From NCBI RefSeq assembly GCF_007655135.1, contig NC_045134.1, positions 20,484,568 to 20,548,567 on the forward strand: a stretch of DNA of 64,000 bases, written 5' to 3'. Numbering within the stretch: the stretch's first letter is position 1; every line of letters starts with the position of its first letter. Positions 1-12,187 of this stretch are shown one piece after another. Both the position numbers and the translations under genes were made by a program. The notes under the pieces are model-generated. The model made no database searches and had not been told where the DNA came from. It saw only the letters and a list, made by a program, of their open reading frames with translations. Origin of the DNA: Punica granatum. Taxonomy: Eukaryota; Streptophyta; Magnoliopsida; Myrtales; Lythraceae.

Positions 1-3000
1 ATTCTCTGTTGGTAGCATTGACTGTGACAGAGTGCCGTTAGCCGCTTCTCGTCAATGAGATTGAGCTGTTCCCAAGGTTGCTTCGCCCATTCTGCTTCTT
101 CAAGTTCGGTCTCGGCGAGGACCCTCATGGAAGGAATCTCCACTTCGATCGGGAGGACGGCCTCCATGCCGTAGACCAAAGAATACGGGGTTGCCCCGGT
201 TGAAGAGCGGATAGATGTTCGGTATGCCAAGAGCTCGAAAGGAAGCATCTCGTGCCAATCTTTGTAAGTCACCGTCATTTTCTCGATGATCTTCTTGATA
301 TTTTTGTTTGCAGCCTCCACTGCACCGTTCATTTGGGGACGGTATGGAGTGGAGTTACGGTGATGCACTTTGAATCGCTCACAAAGCTCGTCAATGACCT
401 TGTTGTTTAGGTTCTTGGCATTGTCGGTGATGATCGTCTCGGGAACTCCGTATCGGGCGATGATGTCACGCTTGAGAAAACGTGCCATGGCATTTGCTGT
501 GACTGAAGCAAGCGTTACGGCCTCGACCCACTTGGTAAAATAGTCTATCGCCACCAAAATGAATTGGTGTCCGTTGGATGCTTTGGGGTTGATAGGACCG
601 ATCACGTCGATACCCCACATTGAAAAGGGCCATGGGGCTGCCATCGGGCGCAACTCGTTAGGCGGTGCTTTGATCTGGTCGGCATACACCTGGCTCAAGT
701 GGCAATGCTTGACATGTTTGACGCAATCGGCTTCCATGGTGGACCAAAAGTAACCCAAACGCATGAGTTTCTTGGCAAGCATAAGCCCGCTCATGTGGGG
801 TCCGCAGCTCCCTTCGTGTATCTCTCCCATGAGACGTTGTGCCTCGACTTCGTCAACACACCGGAGTAGTGTGGCGTCAAAAGAACGGCGATAGAGAGTT
901 TCTCCACTCAGGAAATAATGTGCTGCGAGTCGCCGAAGTGTTTTTCGATCACGACGGTTAGCGAATGTAGGGTATTGACCGGTTTGCAAGAAATGCTTAA
1001 TGTCTTCGTACCATGGCTGCTCATCGGTCGCCTCGATTGCGTCGCAGTGAGCAGGGCCTTTGGCGATCTCGATCTCGAGTGGTTCAATGAGGTTTTCTTT
1101 CGTGATGCTCACCATGGAAGCGAGCGTCGCGAGTGCATCTGCAAATTGGTTCTTGATGCGATGTGTGTATGTGAATGAGATTTTCTCGAAGTTCTCCGCT
1201 AACTCCTCAAGATAATCGTGATATGGCACTAGTTTCTCGTCCTTCGTCTTCCATTGCCCCAGAGTCTGGAAGATTGTAAGCATAGAATCTCCGAACACTT
1301 CCAATTCCTTCACCTTGAAGTCGATCGCCGCTTGCAGGCCAAGGATGCATGCCTCGTATTCGGCCACGTTGTTGGTGCAAGGAAAATCGACTTTTGCTGC
1401 AATCGGATAATAACGTCCGTCGGGGGATATCAGCACTGCGCCGATACCAGAACCGGTGGAATTCACTGCGCCGTCGAAATACATCTTCCATGCGAATTTG
1501 TTCTCCTCACTATCCACTTGGAGAATCCCTTCGTCCGGAAAATTAGAGTTGATTGGCGTATCGTCTTCGATTGGGAACTCCGCTAAGTGATCTGCAATTG
1601 CCTGCCCCTTAACTGATGTACGGGGCACATATTCAATGTCATATTCTGTCAGCTGACATCGCCACTTTGAAATGTTCTTAATGGAAGATGGACTATCGAG
1701 CAAGTACTTCAGGGGATCCGCCTTTGACAATAAGCGGATTCTGTGGTAGAGCGTGTATTGTCGAAGTCTCTGCATAACCCACACTAGCGCGCAACATATC
1801 TTCTCAATCTCTGGGTAGTTAGACTCTCCTTCGGTAAACTTCTTGCTCAAATAATAAATGGCGTGTTCTGTACGCGTGGACTCGTCTTCCTGCCCTAACA
1901 TGCATCCTAGGGATTGCCGACGCACTGTCAAGTAAAGGATCAGCGGACGATCTGGTGTCGGCGGAACTAGCACTGGTGGCTGAGCCAAATATGCCTTGAT
2001 AGTATCGAAGGCCTTCTGACATTCCTCGTCCCATTCAATTGCTGCATTTTTACGAAGCAGACGAAAGAGTGGTCGACATTTGTCTGTCAGGTTTGCGATA
2101 AATCTTGCAATGTAATTCAGCCGTCCCAAGAAACCTCGTACTTCGCGGGCCATCGATGGCGGACGTAGCTCCCTGATTGCCTTCACCTTGTCCGGGTCAA
2201 CCTCAATGCCTCGCTCACTGACCACAAATCCTAACAGTTTCCCTGACTTAGCGCCGAATGTGCACTTCGTCGGGTTGAGTCTGAGCTTGTACCTCTTGAG
2301 GCGGTCAAAAAGGCGTTTTAAATTAACCAGGTGGTCCTCTCCTTCTTTGGATTTGGCAATCATGTCGTCAACGTAGACCTCGATTTCTTTGTGCATCATG
2401 TCGTGGAATAGCGTGACCATCGCCCTTTGATATGTTGCCCCGGCGTTTTTGAGGCCGAAGGGCATGACTCGGTAACAGAAAGTGCCCCACATTGTGATGA
2501 ACGTCGTCTTGATCTTGTCCTCTTCGGCCATCCGAATCTGGTTATATCCGGATAAGCCATCCATGAAGGAGAACAACGTGTGGCGTGCTGTGTTGTCGAC
2601 TAAAACGTCAATGTGAGGTAGGGGGAAGTTATCTTTGGGACTGGCTTTGTTGAGGTCTCTGTAGTCGACGCAGACTCTAACTCTTCCATCCTTCTTCTCT
2701 ACGGGCACGATATTCGCTACCCATTCAGAATAATTACAAACCTCTAGGAACCCTGCGTTGATTTGTTTAATAATCTCCTCTTTGATGCGAAGGAGAAGGC
2801 CAGCACGTTGCCGCCGTAAGTGTTGTCTCTTGGGTGGAAACCTCTCTGTATCAAGCGGCAGGAAGTGCTTGACAATCGATGGATCTAAGCCCGGCATGTC
2901 AGCATAGGACCAAGCGAAGACCTCTTGGTAGTCGGTTAAAAATTCTATCATCCTGGCTCGTTGTGTAGAGTCGAGACCCGTCCCGATCTTTAAGATGCGA

Positions 3001-3688
3001 GGTTCTTCTTCGGTACCCACATTGATCTCCTCTGTCGGCTCTACGGAAGTGAGTTGGCGGTTCTCAAGGCGGCGCAAACTCTCTTCTATCTCGGGCACTC
3101 GACCATCCTCGTCGAGTCCTTCCCCGAAGTATATGGGTCGGGACTCTTCAAGGAGTTCCTTGGATGGGTTCGAATCGACGCGTCGAAGACTCAGATTCGA
3201 GTGGAGCCTGGCGATTTAAATAAATTGTCTTAGAAAATTTAAAGTGCTGCGAATAAGTGAGAGAGAAAGAAAGAAGACAAGAGAGTTCTGAAAAATGCAT
3301 GTAGGGATTTTATTAATGATGAGAGCGGAATGCCATAACAAGAATCCCTCTTCCGTCGTGTGGCTTATGGCTATGCCGACACGCGGGGAATATCAAAACA
3401 TAGATGGCCTTACACATCGGCGATTACAGCCGAGTAACGCGGGACTGAGGTCCAGTTGTTGAGTTTCTCATTTTCCTGCGCGAGGCGGATGTAAGTCCCT
3501 GGAATTGTCTCCTCGGTGACGGCGCATATGTTTGGCAGGTCAACAGGCTCGCTGTCTGAATCCGAGTAGGGACCGTCAAGAGTACCTCCGACGATGTGTG
3601 GAGGCCCAGGAAAGAAGTAGGAGAGCGGCTGAACCGGGATGCCCCTGTTGATCTTCCCATAGCGTGCAGCGAGGCGGTGAAGGTGAGC
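1..3688 (-). mobile_element. pol: Ty3/gypsy Ogre/Tat-lineage pol fragment
   Basis: Retrotransposon polyprotein read on the minus strand; it runs off the left window edge with no stop, so the 3' end is outside. From the N-terminal side: a protease-to-RT linker (3,414-3,688), an intron (3,208-3,413), then reverse transcriptase with VDYRDLN near 2,650-2,672 and the catalytic YVDDM at about 2,359-2,376. An RT-linked RNase H follows, then a second RNase H with FDGA near 1,465. Integrase comes last, with the first catalytic Asp in WGIDVIGP near 600, DNAKNLN near 410 and NGAVEAANKN near 305-334. A second (archaeal-type) RNase H between RH and integrase is a known mark of the Tat/Ogre lineage. Gag and most of the protease are missing because a plus-strand LTR begins at 3,689 inside the linker. 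The frame is clean over more than 3 kb, so the element is probably not very old. It would supply reverse transcription and integration if complete. Confidence 0.92.
3208..3413 (-). other. Intron inside the Ogre-type pol frame
   Basis: On the minus strand the linker frame hits a TAA directly after ...IADV at 3,410-3,412. A donor GTAAGG begins at 3,413 and an acceptor ending CCAG ends at 3,208, with a pyrimidine-rich stretch before it. Splicing out these 206 bases restores an uninterrupted frame (..IADV joined to LHSNLS..). An intron between protease and RT is a described property of Ogre retrotransposons; here it is inferred from frame and splice consensus, not from a transcript. Confidence 0.75.
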
Positions 3689-4043
3689 TGTCAGCACCCA
3701 ATTTCGGTCCATCGGCTCCAGGGGGCAAAATTGTCATTTCCCAATTTATCACATTTTTCTTTAAAAAAAAAAAAAGAAGGAGGTCAAGTCGGTCAGAACC
3801 GGTCAGAGCCGGTCTGACCGACAGGACGGATGGGCAGGGTCGGTCAGAGCTGATCTGACCGACCGTTGCACCACCCGAACAAAAAAAAAAAAGTCAAACG
3901 AAGTTTGACTTTCCCTGTTCTTCTTCTTCCTTTCCTCTTCTGCACTTCCGAGATCCCGTCTTCAAGGAAGGTAACTTCCAGCCGATTCTCCGGGGATTGG
4001 CCGGATTTCCCTCAACTACCGAAAAGGAAAAAATAAACCCTAG

Positions 4044-4077
<34 letters not shown>

Positions 4078-4389
4078 TTGATTCTTAAAGGGATCCCTGG
4101 GCTCAGATTCGGGAGGAGGGGATTTCGGCAACTCACAGAAAAAAAATCCCAAAAGCTCATCAATTTTTTGAGGAAAAAAAAAAGAAAAACCGGAGCTGAA
4201 AGCTTGAAGAGCGGTTCTCGAATCCCTCAGCTGGATTTTCTTCTGGGGGGGGGATCCTCTCTCTCTCAACTCGATTTTTGGGGGGGGGGGGGTGCTCTCT
4301 CTTTCTCTCGGCCTCTCTCGGTTTTGAAAAACCGGCAGCTCGAACACCAATCCCCCAGCTCGCAGACGACGAACGACCGCAGCTCGAAC

Positions 4390-4490
4390 TCGGACGCCCC
4401 TCAGCTCGCGGACGGACGCCCCTCAGCTCGCGGACGGACGCCCCTCAGCTCGCGGACGGACGCCCCTCAGCTCGCGGACGAACGATCCCC
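4390..4490 (+). repeat. 22-bp GC-rich minisatellite in the LTR
   Basis: About four near-perfect copies of a 22-bp unit (CAGCTCGCGGACGGACGCCC plus two bases). Degenerate CAGCTC motifs continue to about 4,620. The second LTR copy (31,020-31,200) has dispersed CAGCTC motifs but no clean array, so the array expanded in this copy. Confidence 0.8.
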
Positions 4491-5329
4491 AACTCGAAGA
4501 CGAACGATCCTCAGCTCGAGTTTTTCTGACCCGCAGCTCCCCCCGCGACCGTCGGCTCCCACACCGATTTCGTCCTCAGCTCCAGACGCTCCCCGTAGCT
4601 CCCGCTCCACCAGAGCTCCCCGTCGCGCGAGCATCCTCCATCAAACCGCCGAGACCACCCCTTTCCTTCTCTCTATTTTCGTTTCCTTCCTAATCGGGTC
4701 TGCCGTGGTTTTCCGGGTCGAACAGACACGCGCCGCCCAGCAGCCCAGCTTGCGGCTCAGTCCAGCAGCGCCGGTCCAGTCCAGCAGCGGATGGCCCAGC
4801 CCAGCAACGGCCCAGCCCAGCTCGGCCCAGTCCGGCCCATCAGCCCAGTGCGGCCCAGTCCAAATCCCAGCAGGCCCGTTCGGCCCAATCCAGCTCAGAC
4901 CGGCCCAGCCCAGCTCGCCCGACTGTTTTATTTTTTTATTTTTTCTTATTTACAGAATCACCCCTCAACTTCCCAAACCAGGTAAATCCTCGACTTAGTG
5001 GCATGATTAGGGCTCATTTCCTGAATATTATTGCTTGCTTGATGGATATAATGTGAATTGAGTGGTTTCTTGGGTCCGCCTGGGTGATCGGATTTAATCC
5101 CGAACCGATTTTAAACTAACTTTCCATTTTGTTACATTTCTGTCCAGAGGACTCATTTTATTTTTGTCATTTTACTATTTTCCAATCAGTCCTGAAATTC
5201 CCATAATTTTTCAAGCATCCCAAAGAACTTTCCAAGTTGTTTCAGTTTAGTCCTGGGTGCTATTTTTATTTATTTATTTTCAGATCAGTCCCGATTTTCA
5301 AATTCATTTCAAATAAGCCCTAGGACACT

Positions 5330-5445
5330 TTCAGTAATTTTTTTACACAGTCCCTATTTTTTTAGAATTTTCAAATCAGTCCCCAATCTTTTAGAATTTT
5401 CAGATCAGTCCCTAATTTTTTAGAATTTTCAAATCAGTCGTTCAA
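5330..5445 (+). repeat. ~33-bp tandem repeat in the LTR
   Basis: Three to four degenerate units of the form 'tttttagaattttcaaatcagtcc'-like sequence, part of a wider 5,140-5,460 tract where 'cagtcc' recurs. Non-coding. Confidence 0.6.
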
Positions 5446-6843
5446 TTCAGTCCCTGGACATTTTATAAAATATCCTGCCCTTTTCTACTTGGATCACCCA
5501 CCGACAATGCATGTGACCCATTTAAATATTTCATTTTTGTAATTATTTGACCACGTTGGAAATTAGAGTTTATCGGGCGGTCAACTAATGGCTATCTCGA
5601 CGGCTCGAAATCCGTAGACTAAAGCATTCGGCAAATTTTTAATTAACCTAAAATTCTACATACGGGATAATCGGGACGTTAAATTTGACTAAATTAAATC
5701 ACTTGATTTCTTTAATTGGATTGCACGAATTGATTAATAATTTGTAATCGCGTCGACAGTTCAAGAACTGTTAATCATGCCCTTTTCAAAATTCACAATT
5801 TCAAAAGTACCGAGATACGTACAGCGTAGTCTTGTTTTTACATGCACACACATATTTACTGATTCAAGGGCATGATTACCGGTTCTTGTCCTGCCGTAAT
5901 CCTAACGTAGGTTTGTGCATAAAATTGGTCAAAACATGGGAAAACAAATGAATCACAAACTCGGCTTAAATCAAACATGAGCAATAGTCAAATAGGGGGT
6001 TAGGTTTTGGGTTTTTAGGTGAAAATACTTTTAATCTGTAAAAGCCATATTTTCACGATACAGAATAATCTAAAAACAACCCACACATTCGAGACTTGAT
6101 CACGGACATACACAGTCTGTCAGGTCCGGTAAATGATGCTGAATGCTACATGCCATTCCCCTCTTGCCTTTTGCTTGCTTTAGGATAGGATTTTTCATGC
6201 CAAAATATCCCGATTAATAATTGGTTAATTCACGTAAATTCGGCAATAACAAAATCCATTGCGTGTTTAATTATACTTACTTGTTATGATTTCTGCACGT
6301 GTTTTGATATGCGGGTCGAGCTCGATCCTTAGGATACGACTTACATGGGTCCAACGCCCCTATCCATCGATCACAGGGTTCACCACCCTTACATTGAGTG
6401 CGTATATTAATTTAAAATTCGGTCTTTCCCAAAATATACGGTGAGCGTGAGTGAAATCATGGCCGAATGCGAACCGACCGGGATTTAGTCATTGTAGCTT
6501 GTCTTTTATTTATTTGAGAGAACATTGTAAGGTTCTTATATTATACATACATTTATGTAAAATCCCAGTCGGAGAGTAGACGGTCAGAGTGCTTCTTCGA
6601 ATTTACGGTGTCAAAACGCATAAGATGAGCGGAACTTAATTAAGCGGTAATTAAATTAAAATGGCAAGCCTAGACAAGCTAGAGTACCGAAAGGCGTGTG
6701 GGATATAGGCCCACACGTAATAGAACCCCCGAATTCGGAATCTTCGGTTCCGTACAGACCATTGCCTTAGCATTTTAGGTGTACCCCGTACCCCTAGACC
6801 TGGGTAACTTGCCGGCCCTCGACCTTCGGGTCGTAAAATGGCA

Positions 6844-7115
6844 AGTGGCGACTCCTTCTCACGTGCGTTTGTCGCGCGTCCCCGGGAAGGTGGACACTCC
6901 CAAGCCGCGTTGCATTTAGGCGCGCGCATGCGTTCCTCGACCAGACGAAATTCGGGTTCGCACAGGGTCGTAAACAGTAAGTGGCGACTCCTTCTCACGC
7001 ACGTTCGTCGCGCGTCCCCGGGAAGGTGGACATTCCCAAGGCGTTTTGCATAGGCGGGCGTATACGTGCCCCGACGAGATGAAATTTGGGTGCGCACACC
7101 GATAACTAGAGACAT
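6844..7115 (+). repeat. Primer-binding-site region, tandemly duplicated
   Basis: TGGCGACTCCTTCTCACG lies at 6,846, directly after the LTR end, and again at 6,982, as part of a tandem duplication with a period of about 136 bp. Both copies share the tract 'gtccccgggaaggtggaca'. A PBS starting TGGCGACTCC fits a tRNA-Arg primer of the Ogre type (family knowledge; tRNA not checked). Confidence 0.6.
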
Positions 7116-8045
7116 TCTAGGAATCCGCGAATGGGGCTCTCTCAGTGTTTCCCAAGTGTTCTGATGCATTCGGAGACCACTGCGATCTATGTTTGTAAAA
7201 AACGAGTCCCGAAGGCTTGCAGGGAGGTGTTCGTGACCATTAAAACATCACTCCGGAAATCGATATGCTTTGCTTGGTCCGAGCCAAAATGATTTCCTAA
7301 CCCCTGGGGTTCAAGTCGTGGTGCAGATTCGGCGCTTAACATCTTTCCCTTCTAAGCGCGAGATTCCGTCTGATAGCCCTTTTACTCTGCGCGCGAATGG
7401 ATATTCGGGAATCTAAATAAATGATTGTGCAATGTGATCAGGGTCTATCTCCAAAGCCCTTGAGGTCCTTGAGATTGACTGGCGTAGATTTCGTACATTG
7501 ACGATTTGTTAAAAGGGGTCTCTGGCTATGTTTCTGTGCAGAAAAGGGTCACATTTTCCTGGGTCGGGATCCACTCGGGAGATCAAGATGAGTTCCGAAA
7601 AGTAGTTTGAAACCTGTTCCCTGGTCCTGGTGACCCTTGGGTGTGTGTAGGCCTGTTTCCGGGTGTCGTTTATCTGTTTGTGGATCGAGCGTCCCGAGTC
7701 CCCATTAGGAAGGAGTCTGCGACTGTTTGGGGAGTGCCCCGCTTAAGCTAGAAACTTCTGAAATGCGCTCGGAGGTGCCATTGGTCATTTTGGTACTAAG
7801 AGGGATTTTTAGAGTCTCATATTTGATACCTTCTAATGCCCTGGTGATCCGATGGTGAATAGTGCCACAGTGTCAGTTTCTGCTGTTTTGGGGCTCGTTG
7901 CTTGTCTGTTCTTCTGATTGCCCCTCTGGTGCCTTTCTAATAGTCCCTGTCTCTTTTCTGTAGTTCATGTCTCCGTGCCTACGTGTTCACTTTTGTCGGC
8001 CCGACCATGAATAGTGACCCAAGCATCGGATGGTGATCTCTGTTG
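7116..8045 (+). mobile_element. Untranslated leader of the plus-strand Ogre-type element (3' truncated)
   Basis: GC-moderate sequence continuing from the PBS region with no convincing ORF. It ends where AT-rich unrelated DNA begins near 8,045. No gag or pol on the plus strand follows, so only LTR and leader of this element are present here. Confidence 0.45.
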
Positions 8046-8186
8046 GAGCCGGTGGGCCAAAATGAGGTTCTGACATTAATAATTTAATATAGTGTGGTTT
8101 ATTTTAAAATAAATGTAGTCTAATCAAACAATATGATAAGTATGGAAAGGCAAGAGCGTATACTAATTTTTTATATACAAGTATCA

Positions 8187-8778
8187 CTACAACACAAATA
8201 ATCTACAGAAACAAAAATTAGACACTTAACTGTTTTGTTTCTAAATCTTCACTTTTAGAAACAAATAAGATATATCTCTTTATATGTGATGTTATTTATC
8301 TCTAAATCTTTATTTTCATAAACAAATAATTATTTTTCCTAATTCAATTAATTATAAAAAATGGTTCACTTAAAAAGAGTATGGTTAATGTATGAGCAGT
8401 AGATACTAATTTATATGATCTTGACTTATAGAGGCTAATATATACGCTATTAAATCTTTACTTTTAGAAACAAATAAAATTATATCTCTATATGATATAC
8501 TATTTGTCTCTTATACAATTAATTATAAAAAAATTTGTTGACTTAAAAGGATTATGGTTAATGTATGAGCAATAGACACTAATTTATATGCTCTTAAAGT
8601 ATATCAATGTGTAGAGAGACTAATACAAAGTTGTTAAATTGAATTTTAAACTATTATTTTTCGATGATAAAAAAATTCACAAGTTAAAAAATAAATAAGC
8701 GTGTAACTCGTTATTTTTAATTTACTTTTCTTTTCAAGTTTTTACTCTTTCATCTTTTTCTCTAAGAACCATTTCTCA

Positions 8779-8814
<36 letters not shown>

Positions 8815-8935
8815 TATATTCTTCATTCGATCTTTTCTTCAAAGCAAGTATTTTCTCTTATCATACTTTACATGTTCTTCTTGATTCTTTTTTCTCGTCA
8901 CCACATCTCTTCTTATTCTCCTTAAAATGAGGTAA
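8187..8935 (+). mobile_element. CACTA-like non-autonomous repeat, copy 1
   Basis: Begins CACTACAACACAAATAATC, resembling the CACTA terminal motif. It then carries repeated subterminal 'tttagaaacaaataa' motifs (8,254-8,475). The part 8,490-8,935 is clearly paralogous to 56,210-56,630 in the same order and orientation, including a central (TA)n. No transposase ORF. Superfamily assignment is tentative. Confidence 0.45.
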
Positions 8936-9059
8936 TTTATATAGCTAATTATTTTGTAAATATAAATTTATAAAAAAATAAAAATAAAAATTTGGCCGTT
9001 GGGGATGCCCAACGACAAGATTTCATTAATTATAAAAAAAGTCAAAGTCAGTTGCTATA

Positions 9060-9930
9060 GCGTGAGGCTCGCACTGCCACGTGGCAGTAGCTGAGTGGGT
9101 CTCTCGAAGCTGGTCTCTCAAATTGCCCCGTGGCTTGAGAGACCCAAGGGAGAGATTCTCGTCGAGGGCAGTCTGACACTGAGAGAGAAGAGAGAGGCGT
9201 GAAAGATAGGAGAAAGATGTGCGGGAGTGTTCTTTTTTAATTGGATTTTATTTTATTTACTTTAATTAAAAATTTAGAAAATGAATAATTGATTATATTT
9301 TTTGTGCCACATCGAATACATTATGACACGTCAACAAAATACGACGGAGTGGATGGGCATTTGACAGAATGGCCTTGAATGAAACATTTTCAAACATTTT
9401 ATATCGACTGTGTAACAAAAAAAAAACTTTTTGTATCAATGGTGCAACTTTTCAAAACTTTTCGTATCGTCCATACAATTAACCCCGTCTAATGTCTTTG
9501 GCCTAGAAGAATTTCTAAGTCCAATTCCTAAGTCTAACCAATACTATTCGTTTCGTTATTTTTTTTTTTATTAAGATAGGTGAATGTGGTTAGTTAAACC
9601 CCAAGACTAAGAAAAGTGCTATTTCCCTCAAGGCATATAGCCTTTCCAATTAAATTCTATAACTTCTCCAAGTGGGTGATTAGTGACCCAAACTCATGAA
9701 TTTAAATGTCGAATTAACGTGATTATCCAAATTTGACATCAAATAGCCAATTAAACATAATTCACACTTAGACCCTCAACATTTTGTTCGGCCAGAGATT
9801 CCAATTCTTCAATTTTACTGTCCAGGTGGTGGAAATCAGGTAAATGGAACTATTAATCCTACCTGGCAGTGAGTTAACTAGTCAAATTAATACCCTAACT
9901 ATGAGACCCGTGAGTTAGGACTATCCTACT
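9060..9930 (+). repeat. Dispersed repeat, inverted copy at 63,100-63,690
   Basis: The reverse complement of 63,100-63,690 matches this stretch over several blocks. These include the 'gccacgtggcag' segment, the 'gtgccacatcg' segment and the 'gagacccgtgagttaggac' segment. No coding capacity; probably a transposon-derived unit of unknown class. Confidence 0.7.
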
Positions 9931-11050
9931 TCAATTTTATTCCTCATTTTCCCACTACAATTTCACTCCTAATTATACTCTCCTACTTCAATTTCATCCC
10001 AAATTTCCTCCTACTTGTTGGTCTTCTTCTTCTTCGATCAAAAGAATATCGGATCCAAATCAATTTCATCCATTAGGATTTTATATGCCAAATCCGAACT
10101 TCCCCCAAAATCCAAATTCCCAAACTTCCAACTTGCGAGAGTATCTTTTTAATTAGATTTTATTTTCTTTAACTAATTTACTTTAATTAAAAATTTAGAA
10201 ATGAATAATTTGGTATATTTTTTGTGCCACATCGGATATATTATGACATGTCAGCAAAATACGACATAGTGGATGGGTATTTGACGGAATGGCCTTGAAT
10301 GAAACATTTTCAAACAATTTATATCATTGTGTAACAAAAAAACCTTTTGTATTAATTTTGCAACTTTTCAAAACTTTTTGTATCGTCCATGCAGTTAACC
10401 CCGTCTAATGTCTTTGGCCTAGTAGAATTTCTATGTCCTATTCCTAAGTCTAAACAATATTATTCGTTTTGTTATTATTTTTTTATTAAGCCAGGTGAAT
10501 GTGGTTAATTAAACCCCAAGACTAAGAAAAGTGCTATTTCCCTCGAGGCATATAGCCTTTCCCATTAAATTCTATAACTTATCTAAGTGGGTGAATTAGA
10601 GACCCAAACTCATTAATTTAAACGTCGAATTAACGTGATTATCCAAATTTGAATTCAAATAGCCAATTAATCACCTAATTCTTAGATCCTCAACATTTTT
10701 TTCCGCCAGAGATTCCAATTCTTCAATTTTTCTGCCCACGTGAATGAAATTAGGTAAATGGAGCTATTAATCCTACCTGGCCGTTGGTTAACTAGTCAAA
10801 TCAATCACCTAACTATGAGACCCTTGAGTTAGGACTATCCTACTTCAATTTTATACCTCATTTTCCCACTACAATTTCACTCCCAATTATACTCTCCTAC
10901 TTCAATTTCATCCCAAATTTCCTCTTACCTGTTCTTCTTCTTCTTCTTCGATAAAAAAAAAATATCGGATCCAAATAAATTTTATCCGTTAGGATTTTAT
11001 ATGCCAAAATCCGAACTTCCTCCAAAATCTAAATTCTCATACTTCCAACT
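9228..11050 (+). repeat. ~910-bp tandem duplication
   Basis: The segment starting 'gcgggagtgttctttttt' (9,221) is repeated at 10,136 as 'gcgagagtatctttttaa'. Both carry the same order of landmarks: 'gtgccacatcg', 'ggcctagaagaatttct', 'ttccaattcttcaattt', 'ggatccaaat'. Copies differ by scattered substitutions and small indels. No gene seen. Confidence 0.8.
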
Positions 11051-11739
11051 CCTCAGAAAACCCAAATCGTAATTATCAATTTCACCATTTCTTGACTTAT
11101 CCATACCCGCGTTATCCCCAACCATACCCCGTCCCTGTGAACCAAGGAAAATTACTTGGGTGATACAAAACTTTTTAAGTTGTAACATGGACAGTGCAAA
11201 ATATTTTTTCGTAACAATTTGGTACAAAACGTATCAAATTATTTCAATCAAGGCCAGTCCGTCAATTTTCGCCGATGCCGTGAAGACTTTATGACGTGGT
11301 ACGTGACGTAACAAGTCATATTATACGTAAGCTCAAATATTTTAGCATGATTTAACAAATGGGTACAAAACTTTATTAAAATGTAACATATGGGTACAAA
11401 ACTTTTATTAAGATGTAACGAAATGGTACAAATAGCAGAGCAGAAGAGACAATGTTAAAGCAAGTTAACTTGTTTTAAAGCAACTTCAACAGCACAATAT
11501 AGATTGCTTTCCCTTTCAAAGCAGCAACAACCCATGTAAACTCAGAAATAGAATAATATGGAATACCATATTTGCCTTTCACCATATTCAGTAAAGAACT
11601 CCCATAACTAAATGGCCAAAGTTACCAAGGCAGTTACACCCGATCGTGATGAGTTTTTCTTTTCATTGAGTTGGTCTCTGTCTGACGTGAAGGCTATGTG
11701 GTAGTATGGGACCCAGATTAGAGACTCAAATGAGAAACA

Positions 11740-11830
11740 TGGGATACAAGAAGCAACGTCAGGGGTAGTAAGAGTCACTCTTATTTTTCCTTGAATCCAT
11801 TGTTCGAATCCCTTTAGTTACACCTTTTTT
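11740..11830 (+). repeat. SINE-like tRNA-derived fragment
   Basis: Contains a B-box-like 'gttcgaatccc' 30-40 bases after a degenerate A-box-like region, ending in a T-rich tail. Small and not confirmed. Confidence 0.3.
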
Positions 11831-12187
11831 CTACCAAAAACATGAGAAACATAGGATGGAAATAGTCTCACGTATGCCTCTCTCTCTTTTCTCTTTCTCT
11901 CTCTCATCTCTCTTTTCTCTTTCTCCTCTCTCTCTAACGTGAAGCCTATGCATGCACTGTTTGTCTCCTTCCTTGGTTCTCTGGGAGGCTTGAACCCTCT
12001 ATGAACTAGATCTCTCTCTCTCTCTCTGAAATTGAAACCACACCATCTTCGGAGCTCAACTAGAGAGAGAGAAAGTATGGGGAGGAAGAAAGAGAGAGGA
12101 AATAGAGGGGGTGAGAGATCTCTCTTGATTCATGGCATCATGAGCAACCAATTGAGTTGCTAGGCAAAATCTATCTTCGGGAAGTTG

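Larger units (their letters stand above)
3689..6843 (+). repeat. 5' LTR of an Ogre/Tat-type retrotransposon
   Basis: It starts TGTCAGCACCC at 3,689 and ends ..AATGGCA at 6,843, followed after two bases by a primer-binding-site-like TGGCGACTCC. The same LTR start recurs at 30,196 and the two share blocks up to the motif 'acagaatcacccctcaac' near 4,950 and 31,525. It is about 3.15 kb, long as expected for this lineage. It contains CT repeats (4,047-4,075), G runs, a GC-rich CAGCTCG minisatellite and a GGCCCAGCCCAGC-rich stretch (4,735-4,920). The 333-codon plus ORF across 3,997-4,998 is Ser/Pro/Gln low-complexity sequence of the LTR, not a gene. The LTR interrupts the minus-strand pol at 3,688/3,689. 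Confidence 0.75.

Noticed and set aside
559..2376. Several plus-strand ORFs
   Set aside because: They are antisense to the clean retrotransposon pol frame on the minus strand.
3410..3712. Independent 100-codon minus-strand gene
   Set aside because: Its first eight codons are LTR sequence and the rest is the exon of the pol linker before the intron; it is not a separate gene.
3997..4998. 333-codon plus-strand ORF
   Set aside because: Ser/Pro/Gln-rich low-complexity frame made by CT repeats and GC-rich minisatellite inside an LTR; no domain, and the related LTR at 30,196 does not keep it.
6651..7169. 172-codon minus ORF
   Set aside because: Spans the LTR end and the duplicated PBS region; its internal repeat comes from the DNA duplication and no domain is visible.
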